A stretch of DNA of 64,000 nucleotides. Source: Gammaproteobacteria bacterium (GTDB lineage: Bacteria; Pseudomonadota; Gammaproteobacteria; Arenicellales; JAANXG01). The notes beneath the pieces are model-generated. The model was not told the origin of the DNA, made no database searches, and worked only from the letters and a program-made list of their open reading frames with translations. Positions 29,427-38,281 of this stretch are shown in pieces. Location: positions 1 to 64,000 of the forward strand of contig JAHEKE010000011.1 of assembly GCA_024638505.1 (NCBI GenBank), read 5' to 3'. A program made the position numbers and the translations under genes. Within the stretch, counting starts at the first letter, position 1, and each line of letters starts with the position of its first letter.

Positions 29427-29909
29427 ATGACCATTGCAGTCGGGGACAGGTTACCAACCGTTAAGCTGTCATACATGAGCAAGGAAGGTCCGCAGGATAT
29501 TTCAACTGAAGAGCTGTTTGCAGATAAAAAGGTTGTGCTGTTTGCGTTGCCGGGAGCCTTCACCCCTACCTGTTCGGCAAGGCATTTACCTGGTTATGTC
29601 GAAAAAGCAGATGCTATTCTAGCTAAGGGAGTAGACCGCATTATTTGCCTCTCGGTTAATGATGCATTTGTCATGGGAGCATGGGGTGACCAGCAGAATG
29701 TGGGTGATAAGATCATGATGATCGCCGATGGTAGCGCTGAGTTTACGCGGGCTGTGGGCCTGGATTTAGACCTTTCGAAGCGGAACATGGGTGTTCGCTC
29801 GCAACGGTATGCCATGATAATCGAGGACGGCGTGGTGACGCTGCTAAATGTAGAAGCTCCCGCCAAGTTCGAGGTAAGCGACGCAGCTACGATTCTTGAC
29901 CAACTCTAA
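29427..29909 (+). CDS. Peroxiredoxin, Prx5 type
   Basis: Thiol peroxidase reducing hydroperoxides. The 160 residues contain LPGAFTPTCSARHLPGY with the peroxidatic Cys at 49, and the Prx5-typical VNDAFVMGAWG and ADGSAEFTRAVGL. No fused glutaredoxin domain is present, and no C-terminal resolving Cys is seen. Another Cys occurs in IICLSVND. ATG 29427 is chosen because AGGA lies seven bases upstream and the family N-terminus matches; the open frame extends much further upstream. Divergent from the dksA-like gene. Confidence 0.92.
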   Translation: MTIAVGDRLPTVKLSYMSKEGPQDISTEELFADKKVVLFALPGAFTPTCSARHLPGYVEKADAILAKGVDRIICLSVNDAFVMGAWGDQQNVGDKIMMIADGSAEFTRAVGLDLDLSKRNMGVRSQRYAMIIEDGVVTLLNVEAPAKFEVSDAATILDQL

Positions 29910-29989
29910 CTTGTTTCAGTGTAAACTTTAGGTGCGTTCCTTACTGCGTAATTCGTCCGGGCCGATTTGTGCGCTTCTATCTCTCGCCC

Positions 29990-31831
29990 TTAAGCGCGCT
30001 TCGCTTTCGCGTAAAGCTTACTGTACAGGCCGTTGCTGACAATCAACTCGTCATGTGAACCTTGCTCGATAATACGGCCGGCTTCAAATACGAACACACG
30101 GTCCGCTTGCTTTACCGCACTCAGGCGGTGAGCAATAATGAGGGTGGTACGATCTTGTAAATGAGCACCGAGAGCATGGTGGAGCCGGGCCTCCGTTTCA
30201 TTGTCGAGGGCTGAGGTTGCCTCGTCTAAGATAACCACCTTAGGATCAGCCAAGACCATTCGAGCTATGGCCAGTCGCTGCTGCTGACCACCGGATAAGC
30301 GCACTCCATCATTGCCTATAATCGTATCCAGTTTTTTTGGCATGTCGAATATAACCTGGTACAGCTGCGCCACTTGCAGGGCCTGCCACAGCTGCTCATC
30401 ATGCGCAGACCGTCCCAGAGTCAGATTGGCACGCACGCTGTCATTCAGCATTGCTGGATGCTGCAGCACGGTAGCCACGTTATCCCGGACCACGTCCAGG
30501 CCGATCTGCTCGATTGGCACATCATCAAAGTACAGACGTCCATGCTGTGCTGGATACATGCCGAGGATGACCTGTACCAGCGTTGATTTGCCGCCACCCG
30601 ATGCCCCTACCAAAGCCACCTTCTCGCCGGCGTGGATGTGTAGGCTTACATCGCTCAGGATCGGATCTTCACCGTAGGAGAAGGTGATGCGCTCCAAGCG
30701 AACGGCAACAGTCGTTTTATCTTTGAATGGATTGTGAATGTGCGGATATCGCGGCTCTAAATTCAGTTCAAGCAAACGATTGACCCGTTCTAAGGCCGCC
30801 TTGGCCGAAAAGTATGCGTACTGAATGTTAAGCAGCTCCTGTACCGGTCCCATCATGAACCACAGGTAAGCGTATACCGCAAGCATTTGGCCGATTGATA
30901 ATCCGGAAAATACGACCATGAGCATACTGGTGGCGCGAAATACGTCAAAACCGACTAAAAATATTGCAAATGACGCACGATTTGCCGCGTCGGATTTCCA
31001 TGAAAACGTGGCCGAATGCTGCTTGATCAATCCGGCGCGAGCAATGAGTTCGCGGATATAGTAGCGATCGCGGTTACTGGCACGAACTTCGCGTATAGCA
31101 TCCAGAGTGTCTGTCAGTGACTGCTGAAAAATCTCAACCGCCCGGTTCTCTTTTTTTTTCAGGGTTTTAACGCGCTTGCCCATAGCGGTGGTAAAATAAA
31201 CGACCACCGGATTCATCAGCAGTATGAACAGAGCCAGTGGCCAGTGCATCCACAGTAAAACCACTGCGACGGCTAGCAGACTCAAAATAGCGATGAGAAG
31301 TTTGCTCACCGACTGCCCGATATAGTCATCAATTGTGTTGATATCAGTCACGAATCGAGAGGCTACAGCACCCCCGCCGAGGGTTTCGTAATCCGCCATT
31401 GAAATGAAACTTAAGCGATTCAATAGATCTCTACGTATTTGGTAAGTTACTTCTTTTGCTATAAAGGTAAATTTCTTTGTCTGCCAGACGTTTAACAACA
31501 GGGAGCAAATCCGCAGGCAAATAGTCAAAAACAAAATGCAGGAAATGTATAGAATCGGTCCATGCCAAGCAGACGGAAACAAGCTGTCCATGGTGGAAAC
31601 GAGAACACCTGGTTTGTGCAGCAAAACTTCGTCAACCAGTAAAGGCATGAGCAGCGGTATGGGAACGCTGGCGGCAACAGCTAATACTGCTATGGAATTG
31701 CCGGCTATAAGGGCTTTTCTGTGCTCTAAAATACCGTTTAAGACGTACTGCCAAGAATAGGTGGTTGATGTGAGAGCAGCTATTTGCCCAGCTCCGGTTG
31801 TGCTTACGGCCTTTTGCATATTTTGGGACAT
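29990..31831 (-). CDS. ABC exporter (fused membrane and ATPase domains)
   Basis: Half-transporter that acts as a homodimer. The 613 residues begin with six predicted helices (about 35-335), including the type IV exporter elements VTYQIRRDLLNRL and VASRFVTDINTIDDYI. The ATPase domain follows (about 370-610) with Walker A GASGGGKST (409-417), LSGGQQQRLAIARM, Walker B VVILDEATSALD and the switch IIAHRLS. It resembles MsbA/LapB-like lipid or peptide exporters, but nothing nearby indicates a substrate. Divergent from the Anbu gene with 57 nt between. Confidence 0.88.
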   Translation of the reverse strand: MSQNMQKAVSTTGAGQIAALTSTTYSWQYVLNGILEHRKALIAGNSIAVLAVAASVPIPLLMPLLVDEVLLHKPGVLVSTMDSLFPSAWHGPILYISCILFLTICLRICSLLLNVWQTKKFTFIAKEVTYQIRRDLLNRLSFISMADYETLGGGAVASRFVTDINTIDDYIGQSVSKLLIAILSLLAVAVVLLWMHWPLALFILLMNPVVVYFTTAMGKRVKTLKKKENRAVEIFQQSLTDTLDAIREVRASNRDRYYIRELIARAGLIKQHSATFSWKSDAANRASFAIFLVGFDVFRATSMLMVVFSGLSIGQMLAVYAYLWFMMGPVQELLNIQYAYFSAKAALERVNRLLELNLEPRYPHIHNPFKDKTTVAVRLERITFSYGEDPILSDVSLHIHAGEKVALVGASGGGKSTLVQVILGMYPAQHGRLYFDDVPIEQIGLDVVRDNVATVLQHPAMLNDSVRANLTLGRSAHDEQLWQALQVAQLYQVIFDMPKKLDTIIGNDGVRLSGGQQQRLAIARMVLADPKVVILDEATSALDNETEARLHHALGAHLQDRTTLIIAHRLSAVKQADRVFVFEAGRIIEQGSHDELIVSNGLYSKLYAKAKRA

Positions 31832-31888
31832 TTGACTATTTTAACTGGTTTGAATCTGTTAAGTGGACGTTTCCGGCCAGCGAGCGAC

Positions 31889-32617
31889 ATGACCTACTGT
31901 ATAGCAATACACGTAAATGAAGGACTTGCTTTCTTGTCCGATTCGCGCACCAACGCTGGAGTAGACCAACTAAGCACCTACAGCAAGATGTTTACGTTCG
32001 GTGTTTCAGGGGAGCGGTCAATCGTGATTCTGACAGCGGGTAACCTGGCTACAACTCAGGCGGTGATTAAAACAATCCGAAAGAACATCGCAGATTCCGA
32101 GCAAGAAAATCTGTTATCAGTGGGCAGCATGGATGCGGCAGCAGCGCATGTCGGACAGCTGAATTTCGAACAACAGAGCAAACAGGTTAACCAAGCCGCA
32201 GGCAGTAGCCTTGATATTAGCGCCACCTTTATCGTAGGCGGGCAGATAAAAGGGTCGATGCCCGAACTGTTTCTGGTTTACGCAGAGGGAAATTTCATCG
32301 CTGCAACCGAACAGACGCCGTATCAGCAGATAGGCGAAGTTAAGTACGGTAAACCTATACTGGATCGAATCATTACTCCGGACACGCCTTTGCGTAATGC
32401 CGCACTCTGCGGACTGGTATCGATGGACTCCACAATGCGCTCTAACGCCACAGTCGGACCGCCCATTGAAATACTATTGTACCAACGGGATAGCTTTAGA
32501 TTACAAACAAGGATTCGTTATGAACGGGATGATCCCTATTTTCTATCGCTGCGTAGAGCATGGGAGCGGGAACTGGCGCGTAGTTTCAGTGCCCTACCAC
32601 CGCTGGTGTTAAACTAA
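31889..32617 (+). CDS. Anbu, proteasome-type peptidase
   Basis: Ancestral-beta-subunit member of the Ntn hydrolases related to HslV and the 20S proteasome beta subunit. The 242-residue protein starts MTYCIAIHVNEGLAFLSDSR, so Thr2 would be the N-terminal nucleophile after Met removal. The family Asp (D18) and Lys (K33, YSKM) are in place, and AGNLATTQAV and FIVGGQ match beta-subunit strands. ATG 31889 was chosen because it puts Thr next to Met; the frame is open upstream to 31784. It converges, one base apart, on the zinc-peptidase/alpha-E/ATP-grasp operon, the known Anbu neighbourhood. Substrate unknown. Confidence 0.87.
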   Translation: MTYCIAIHVNEGLAFLSDSRTNAGVDQLSTYSKMFTFGVSGERSIVILTAGNLATTQAVIKTIRKNIADSEQENLLSVGSMDAAAAHVGQLNFEQQSKQVNQAAGSSLDISATFIVGGQIKGSMPELFLVYAEGNFIAATEQTPYQQIGEVKYGKPILDRIITPDTPLRNAALCGLVSMDSTMRSNATVGPPIEILLYQRDSFRLQTRIRYERDDPYFLSLRRAWERELARSFSALPPLVLN

Positions 32618-32618
32618 G

Positions 32619-33725
32619 TTATGGCGGGCTTTTATTATCGTCTGCCGGCTGGTGGGATGGCGAAAGCACAGCGCTTTTTTGCAGTTCCGATTTTGGATTT
32701 CCATTAGGATTGCTGGCCTGTCGGGCAGGTCTCGCGGCGAGCAGCCGATCTATGAAAATGAGTTTATCGCGAACGGGGTCCGTGATGACGAAGGGATAGG
32801 GATGGTCAAGGCCAAGGTCTTGATTGATTTGGTTTACTTTTATCGCTGTATCGATCCAAGTTTGAAGCGCTTGTTCAAAATACATTGAGGATTTAACCAG
32901 CCCCTCAACGCAGGCAGTCTCCATGCTGTCTTTGATCAATAGATAGTGTGCCCAGGTCTCCGCCCAGTCCTCGAGTGGATGAGCCGAGGCGTAAGCGCTA
33001 ATGAACTGGCTATTCCAAGCTTGGCTTGGGCCATTTTTATAGTACGCAGCTAGGGCCGTAGCATAATCCTGCGCAGCATCACCAAACTTGTTTTGGAAGG
33101 CATCCAGCGATTCGTCTTCAACCAGAATATGGTAGTAATAGTGACCGCTTTCATGTCTGAAATGGCCAAGCACAGTTCTATAGAACTCTCCTACGGATAG
33201 GCGCATTCGGAGACGAAATAGATCGTCTGCCTCTGCGACATTAATCGTAATCACGCCATTTTGGTGACCGGTACCGACAAACTGCTCGCTCACATTGGGA
33301 TTACTGCGCTGGTCCTCAACAAAATCAAAGGCGAGACCATCCGGCCAACCTTGGATCCTGCTTCTTACCGGTAAATCATGGGTGAGTAATGAATAAACTA
33401 GACGTCTTTTTGCCTGCTCGAGACTCAACCATCGGCCGCGATTTGGCGGAGAGGAGAGGTTGGGAATGGTTCGATTGAGCTGACACGACCAACAGTACTC
33501 CTCCGGCGCATCCGCCCGCTGTAACCAGTTGCAGTTATTAAACTCTATCTGGTTCTTGCAGCAGCGATAAGCAGATCCCGAGCTGTCTTCATAGTGGTCA
33601 CTAATCCAGTCAATAGAAATCATTTCCAGACTTTTTGGGTCGAAGCCTAGTTGACTGTTGCATGCCTCACATCGAATGTTTTCAAAAAACACCCGGTGAC
33701 CGCAACGACAGTTAAACAGCTTCAT
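32619..33725 (-). CDS. Zinc-ribbon protein with HExxH motif, putative metallopeptidase (COG4307-like)
   Basis: The 368 residues begin with Cys clusters resembling two zinc ribbons (C6/C8, C19/C22, C55/C56/C65 and C78/C81). The body holds RHESGHYYYHIL, a HExxH zinc-peptidase signature at residues 191-195, followed by the conserved-looking HPLEDWAETWAHYLL, which may supply a third ligand. The C-terminal 35 residues are disordered. This family co-occurs with alpha-E and ATP-grasp genes; catalytic activity is inferred. It starts one base after the alpha-E stop. Confidence 0.75.
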   Translation of the reverse strand: MKLFNCRCGHRVFFENIRCEACNSQLGFDPKSLEMISIDWISDHYEDSSGSAYRCCKNQIEFNNCNWLQRADAPEEYCWSCQLNRTIPNLSSPPNRGRWLSLEQAKRRLVYSLLTHDLPVRSRIQGWPDGLAFDFVEDQRSNPNVSEQFVGTGHQNGVITINVAEADDLFRLRMRLSVGEFYRTVLGHFRHESGHYYYHILVEDESLDAFQNKFGDAAQDYATALAAYYKNGPSQAWNSQFISAYASAHPLEDWAETWAHYLLIKDSMETACVEGLVKSSMYFEQALQTWIDTAIKVNQINQDLGLDHPYPFVITDPVRDKLIFIDRLLAARPARQASNPNGNPKSELQKSAVLSPSHQPADDNKSPP

Positions 33726-33726
33726 C

Positions 33727-34653
33727 TTAATTTGGTGAGAACCAGGTGCTGTTCATCACTTTGTGTACTTCAGCGAACTCAACTTGCAGGTCGTCTATAA
33801 ACTGGTGCAGGGTTTCATCTGCTAGCCCTACCACGTCGGCTTCGTTTACTATTGCCTTAAGTCGCAATATTGACTGTAGGGTTGCCTCGTAGTTGGGCAG
33901 CTGTTCCGTGCATTTTTCTAGCTGAAGTAAGGTGTGCGCCACGGATCTCGGAAATCTGGTATCCTGGATCAGGTATTGAATTACATTGTCACGGCGAATT
34001 CTTCGTCGAACATTCTGCCGATACATCTGATGTGCACTCAACGCGTGCAGAATGTTCATCCACAGGCGGTTAGCAAGCCGTTCACGCTCATTTCCCTCAG
34101 CAATCAAGGTCGCCGAGCCGACGTCGATTATGCGTGTTGTCATGTCCGCTCTCTCTATATTGCGGCCAATGCGGACAAACTGATATCCCGGGCCATGACT
34201 CATTGTGCCGGCGAGCAGGCCGGTAGTTTGTTGGCAAAGTGCGATTACCTCAGACAGTATATGGTGAATGTTCTTGCGGAAGTTGGGCGAGGCCAGGCGA
34301 CGTTTTGCAAAAAGATAAAGCTCATTGATCGTCTTCCACGCATCACTGGGAATCTGGTCTCTAGTTGTGCGCACATTCTCCCGCGCCAAAGTCAGGGTTG
34401 TGATAAGAGAGCTTGGATTGTTTCGATCCCCTGCCATGAACCTGAGAACACTGGGCTCCCCGTCTGAGCGATAGCTGCTGTTAAAGATATCATGTGCACC
34501 CGTAATCTCGATAAGCTGGCGCCAGTGAACGCCCACTCCCCTTGGCAGGTCTAACATCAGCAGGGAGTAGACATTGAGCAGGCGCGCCGTATTCTCCGCC
34601 CGCTCAATATAGCGAGACATCCAGTATAACCGTTCTGCAACTCTGGAAAGCAT
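33727..34653 (-). CDS. Alpha-E domain protein (COG2307)
   Basis: The 308 residues are predicted almost entirely helical and begin with the diagnostic MLSRVAERLYWMSRYIERAE. Further conserved parts are ITGAHDIF, GDRNNPSSLITTL and ENVRTTRDQIPSDAW. The biochemical function is unknown; the family is nearly always encoded next to a circularly permuted ATP-grasp protein (here four bases upstream in the operon). It has been proposed to work with it in a peptide-bond-forming system. Confidence 0.9.
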   Translation of the reverse strand: MLSRVAERLYWMSRYIERAENTARLLNVYSLLMLDLPRGVGVHWRQLIEITGAHDIFNSSYRSDGEPSVLRFMAGDRNNPSSLITTLTLARENVRTTRDQIPSDAWKTINELYLFAKRRLASPNFRKNIHHILSEVIALCQQTTGLLAGTMSHGPGYQFVRIGRNIERADMTTRIIDVGSATLIAEGNERERLANRLWMNILHALSAHQMYRQNVRRRIRRDNVIQYLIQDTRFPRSVAHTLLQLEKCTEQLPNYEATLQSILRLKAIVNEADVVGLADETLHQFIDDLQVEFAEVHKVMNSTWFSPN

Positions 34654-34656
34654 ATG

Positions 34657-36108
34657 TCAGCTGTTTGGGGTTTCGATTATCCAGGTATCTTTGCTGCCTC
34701 CTCCCTGAGACGAGTTAACCACCAAAGAACCTTTACGTAATGCGACTCGAGTGAGGCCGCCTGCAGTTACATAGCTATGCTGTGCTTGTAAGATGAAAGG
34801 CCTTAAGTCCAAATGACGCGGTTCAACGCGACCAGCGCACAACGTTGGTGCTGTTGACAATGACAATACGGGCTGAGCGATATAGTTACGCGGGTTTTGT
34901 TTAATTAGATTGGCAAATCTTTTGCGCTGCGTGGCCGTTGAGGCGGGGCCGACCAGCATACCGTAGCCACCGGACTCGTTGGCAGGTTTGATCACCAAAT
35001 CTTGCAAATTGTCTAAAACGTGTTCTCGCTCTTTTTTGTACATGCAGCGAAAAGAGGGTACGTTTGGAATGATCGGGCTCTGGTCAAGATAAAATTTAAT
35101 AATTTCCGGAACAAATGTATAAACAACTTTATCATCCGCAACCCCGGCACCGGGTGCATTGGCGAGGGCAACATTACCAGCAAGCCAGGCACGATGCAGA
35201 CCGGCCACGCCGAGTTTTGATTCTTTCCTGAATGCCTCTGGATCAAGGAAGTCATCGTTTATGCGTCGATACACAACGTCTACCCTTTGCGGACCGTCTA
35301 TAGTGTGCATATATACGCAATCATCACGGTCTACCATCAAATCAGCGCCTTCTACTAATTCCGCCCCCATTTGTTGGGCAATAAAGGCATGTTCGAAATA
35401 TGCTGAGTTATAAATTCCCGGTGTCAGCACCACGATTTCCGGATAGTCCAGTTCTCTTGGCGATAATGCAGCCAGCATGTCGAAAAGGTGCGCGGGATAA
35501 TCATCCACCGGAACGATAGTGCGCCGGCGGAACAATTCAGGGAAAACCCGTTTCGTGATACTCCGATTTTCGATCATGTAGGAGACGCCGGAAGGAACCC
35601 GTAAGTTGTCTTCCAGCACGTACATGGTGCCATCTTTGTCCCGCACCAGATCGGTGCCACAGATATGTGCCCACACCTGATAGCGCGGCTTTGCACCGAC
35701 ACATTGCCGTAGAAAATTATCCGAGCTTTGCAGCAATGATGCGGGAAAAACTTTTGCTTTGACGATCTTTTGTTCATTGTATAAATCGTCAATAAACATA
35801 TTCAGCGCGGTCAGTCGCTGAATCAATCCCTCTTCCAGGCGCCGCCATTCCCGGTTGGGAATGACGCGGGGTATAATATCAAAGGGCCAAGAACGATCGA
35901 TGTTTTCACCTTCACTGTACACGGTAAAAGTGATGCCCATCTCTTCGATTGCGAGTTCGGCAGCACGCTGCCGCCTGTTTAATTCTTGGTCGTTAAGAGA
36001 GCCGAGGTACTCGGCTAAAGACTTGGATGCCGTGCGCGGATCACCCGGAGTGCTAATAAGCTCGTCGTAGAACTCGCCCGGGTCATATTGATTCCAGTCA
36101 ATACGCAT
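34657..36108 (-). CDS. Circularly permuted ATP-grasp protein (COG2308)
   Basis: Predicted ATP-dependent carboxylate-amine ligase, 483 residues. Family segments visible are IPRVIPNREWRRLEEGLIQR, LEDNLRVPSGVSYMIENR, LTPGIYNSAYFEHAFIA, DVVYRRINDDFLDPEAF, the LANAPGAGVADDKVVY stretch and the ATP-grasp core LVIKPANESGGYGMLVGP. Comparative genomics has proposed that it makes peptide tags or short peptides together with alpha-E proteins. First gene of the three-gene minus-strand operon facing Anbu. Confidence 0.9.
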   Translation of the reverse strand: MRIDWNQYDPGEFYDELISTPGDPRTASKSLAEYLGSLNDQELNRRQRAAELAIEEMGITFTVYSEGENIDRSWPFDIIPRVIPNREWRRLEEGLIQRLTALNMFIDDLYNEQKIVKAKVFPASLLQSSDNFLRQCVGAKPRYQVWAHICGTDLVRDKDGTMYVLEDNLRVPSGVSYMIENRSITKRVFPELFRRRTIVPVDDYPAHLFDMLAALSPRELDYPEIVVLTPGIYNSAYFEHAFIAQQMGAELVEGADLMVDRDDCVYMHTIDGPQRVDVVYRRINDDFLDPEAFRKESKLGVAGLHRAWLAGNVALANAPGAGVADDKVVYTFVPEIIKFYLDQSPIIPNVPSFRCMYKKEREHVLDNLQDLVIKPANESGGYGMLVGPASTATQRKRFANLIKQNPRNYIAQPVLSLSTAPTLCAGRVEPRHLDLRPFILQAQHSYVTAGGLTRVALRKGSLVVNSSQGGGSKDTWIIETPNS

Positions 36109-36170
36109 GGATTTGATTATACTCTTTTGATTCAGGCGCCAGCATGTTTATGAAAACAAAATAATTCTGT

Positions 36171-36404
36171 ATGGTTGCAGATGAGACAAAAACAGATAGC
36201 ACCATGAGCGACAGTATTCATCCCCGTGGCGAAGAATTACGCAACGCTGTGCGCTGGCTATCGGATCGTAGAGACCATAGTCTGCAGGCAATTAACGAGG
36301 CGGCAGTTAAGTTTGATCTTTCGCCGCTGGATACCGAGTTTCTCATTAGAATCTTTGCTTCAAGTGGTGATAATGAAGCAGTAGAAAAAAGCGATAGCGA
36401 GTGA
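36171..36404 (+). CDS. Small conserved-looking protein, function unknown
   Basis: 77 residues, divergent from the ATP-grasp gene with a 62-nt gap. The core HPRGEELRNAVRWLSDRR, then AVKFDLSPLDTEFLIRIF, looks helical and reminds me of small uncharacterised gammaproteobacterial proteins beginning near HPRGE. An internal ATG at 36204 (MSDSIHPRGE) is the more natural start, but neither ATG has a clear ribosome-binding site. It lies 34 nt before the DUF2817 gene and may share its transcript. Confidence 0.6.
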   Translation: MVADETKTDSTMSDSIHPRGEELRNAVRWLSDRRDHSLQAINEAAVKFDLSPLDTEFLIRIFASSGDNEAVEKSDSE

Positions 36405-36438
36405 CTAAGGTGGGAGGAATACATCAGGGCATGAAGAT

Positions 36439-37500
36439 GTGGAGCAATTTTTTTCCCTGAATTACAGGCAAGCACGGGAGAGATTCCGCCGCTATGCGCA
36501 AAAGAAAAAAGCTGGCCTCGATCATTTCCAACTGCAAGCGAGAGGACCGGCTGAGGAGTTTCTATACACTGATTTCGCCTGGATAGGAACAAAATCACCA
36601 AGAAAGGTTTTGCTTTTGCAAAGTGGGGTACATGGGGTAGAGGCGTTTGCAGGTGCAGCTGTGCAATGTTGTTTGCTACATAACCTGCCGCCGTTGCCAG
36701 ACGACATGGCGCTGATCCTGGTGCACGTTCTCAATCCTTTCGGAATGGCTTGGATGCGCCGGGTTAATGAATCTAATGTCGATCTCAACCGGAATTGTTT
36801 AGCCGGAGACCAAATTTATCGCGGTGCTGCCGACGGCTATGTCAGATTGAATAGCCTGATAAACCCGAATACGCCACCGTCACGTGACTTTTTCTTTGTT
36901 AGGGCATGTTTCGCGTTACTGCGCTACGGTCTGAGGCCATTACGCCAGGGGATCGCGTGCGGACAGTACCAATATCCAGCGGGATTGTTTTACGGGGGGG
37001 CAAAACTGGAGGAAGGTCCGTTGCTCTACCGCCGCTGGCTAATGCGGCACATGCCCCCGACTGAACAGATACTGGTGGCTGATTTTCATACCGGCTTGGG
37101 CAAATTTGGACGATACCAGGTGTTTCTCGGGCTACCCGCCGACCTGCAGCAGCAGACAGCGTTGCGCCGTATGCTGGGTGAAGCAATAGTAATAGATAAG
37201 AGAGAGGGTGGGGCGTACGATATAACTGGAGGCGTAGCCTGCCTGTTTGAACAGTTAGACTTGGCTGCCCGACCGATCTACCTCACCGTCGAATTTGGCA
37301 CCTACCCCCTGTTACGCGTGCTGCATGCCTTACGCGAGGAAAACCGCTGTCATTTTTATACTGCACGCGACAGCGAGCATCCGGCTAAACGGCGACTGCA
37401 GGAAATGTTGTGTCCGAGTTCTGCCACCTGGCGGAATCTTGTGTTACGGCAGGGTCGCGCGCTGGTTGGGCGGCTGATAACGCATCTGGCTTCGAGCTGA
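36439..37500 (+). CDS. DUF2817 protein, M14 carboxypeptidase-like
   Basis: The 353 residues look like a zinc carboxypeptidase/deacylase fold: SGVHGVEAFAG supplies a likely His and Glu zinc pair, NESNVDLNRN is the substrate-binding Asn/Arg segment, DFHTGLGKFG supplies a second His, and YLTVEFGTYP carries a probable catalytic Glu. The reaction is unknown. The start is GTG 36439; no in-frame ATG lies upstream, and GGAGGA at 36412-36417 is rather far away. Confidence 0.82.
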   Translation: MEQFFSLNYRQARERFRRYAQKKKAGLDHFQLQARGPAEEFLYTDFAWIGTKSPRKVLLLQSGVHGVEAFAGAAVQCCLLHNLPPLPDDMALILVHVLNPFGMAWMRRVNESNVDLNRNCLAGDQIYRGAADGYVRLNSLINPNTPPSRDFFFVRACFALLRYGLRPLRQGIACGQYQYPAGLFYGGAKLEEGPLLYRRWLMRHMPPTEQILVADFHTGLGKFGRYQVFLGLPADLQQQTALRRMLGEAIVIDKREGGAYDITGGVACLFEQLDLAARPIYLTVEFGTYPLLRVLHALREENRCHFYTARDSEHPAKRRLQEMLCPSSATWRNLVLRQGRALVGRLITHLASS

Positions 37501-37576
37501 CGGCCGCCGGTTGTTTTAAAGGTGCCCATAGTGTAAACACTATACAACAGGCGTAGATCGCACCCGGAGAGGTCCA

Positions 37577-38254
37577 TTGGCAAACTCGAGTTTCGACATA
37601 AATACGGTGTTACAAGATGCTGTGCTGGTGATTACGAGCCCGGCCAATTTCTATCGGCGCATGTCCCATTCTGGTGGCTACGCGGAGCCCATAATCTTTT
37701 TGGTGGTAATGGCCGTTATCGCCGGTTTGCTATTGGCTTTCCTGTCGCTTTTTGTAACCGGTATGGTTGGCTCCATAGCGATAGGGCTGTGGGCCGTAAT
37801 CATGTTTCCATTGTTTGCTATGGTCGCCAGTTTTATTGGCGGTGGGGTTATGTTCGTGCTGTGGAAACTCATGGGATCGGATAAATCTTTTGAGACCACT
37901 TATCGTTGCGTTGCATACGCTGGCGCCATTTATCCCATAACCGCAGTCCTGGGTCTGATTCCCTATTTCGGTACGCTAATCGGCGTCACGTGGGGTATGT
38001 ATCTGCTGGTCATGGCGAGTATAGAGGTGCACGGACTCGAGGCAAAAAAAGCATACACTGTATTTGGTGTATTAGGTATTTTGGTCATCATGTTTAACTT
38101 GAGCGGCGAAATGGACGCGCGCAGGACGCAGGCACAGCTGGAGCAAATGGGCCTGACCATGGAGGAGATGCAAAACAAAAGCCCGGAAGAGCTGGGGAAG
38201 ATGGTTGGCGAGTTTCTCAAAGGGATGGAAAAGGGACAGAGTAAAAGCGAATAG
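37577..38254 (+). CDS. Yip1-family integral membrane protein
   Basis: The 225 residues have about five transmembrane helices (between about 36 and 180) after a short N-terminal region, with SPANFYRRMSHSGGYAEP typical of bacterial YIP1 proteins. The cytoplasmic C-terminal tail is charged (LTMEEMQNKSPEELGKMVGE). Function unknown. TTG start 37577 is well supported by GGAGAGG at 37566-37572. It precedes an orphan ABC ATPase by 27 nt. Confidence 0.8.
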   Translation: MANSSFDINTVLQDAVLVITSPANFYRRMSHSGGYAEPIIFLVVMAVIAGLLLAFLSLFVTGMVGSIAIGLWAVIMFPLFAMVASFIGGGVMFVLWKLMGSDKSFETTYRCVAYAGAIYPITAVLGLIPYFGTLIGVTWGMYLLVMASIEVHGLEAKKAYTVFGVLGILVIMFNLSGEMDARRTQAQLEQMGLTMEEMQNKSPEELGKMVGEFLKGMEKGQSKSE

Positions 38255-38281
38255 CCTCACTTTATAAGAACTAGTCTGTCG

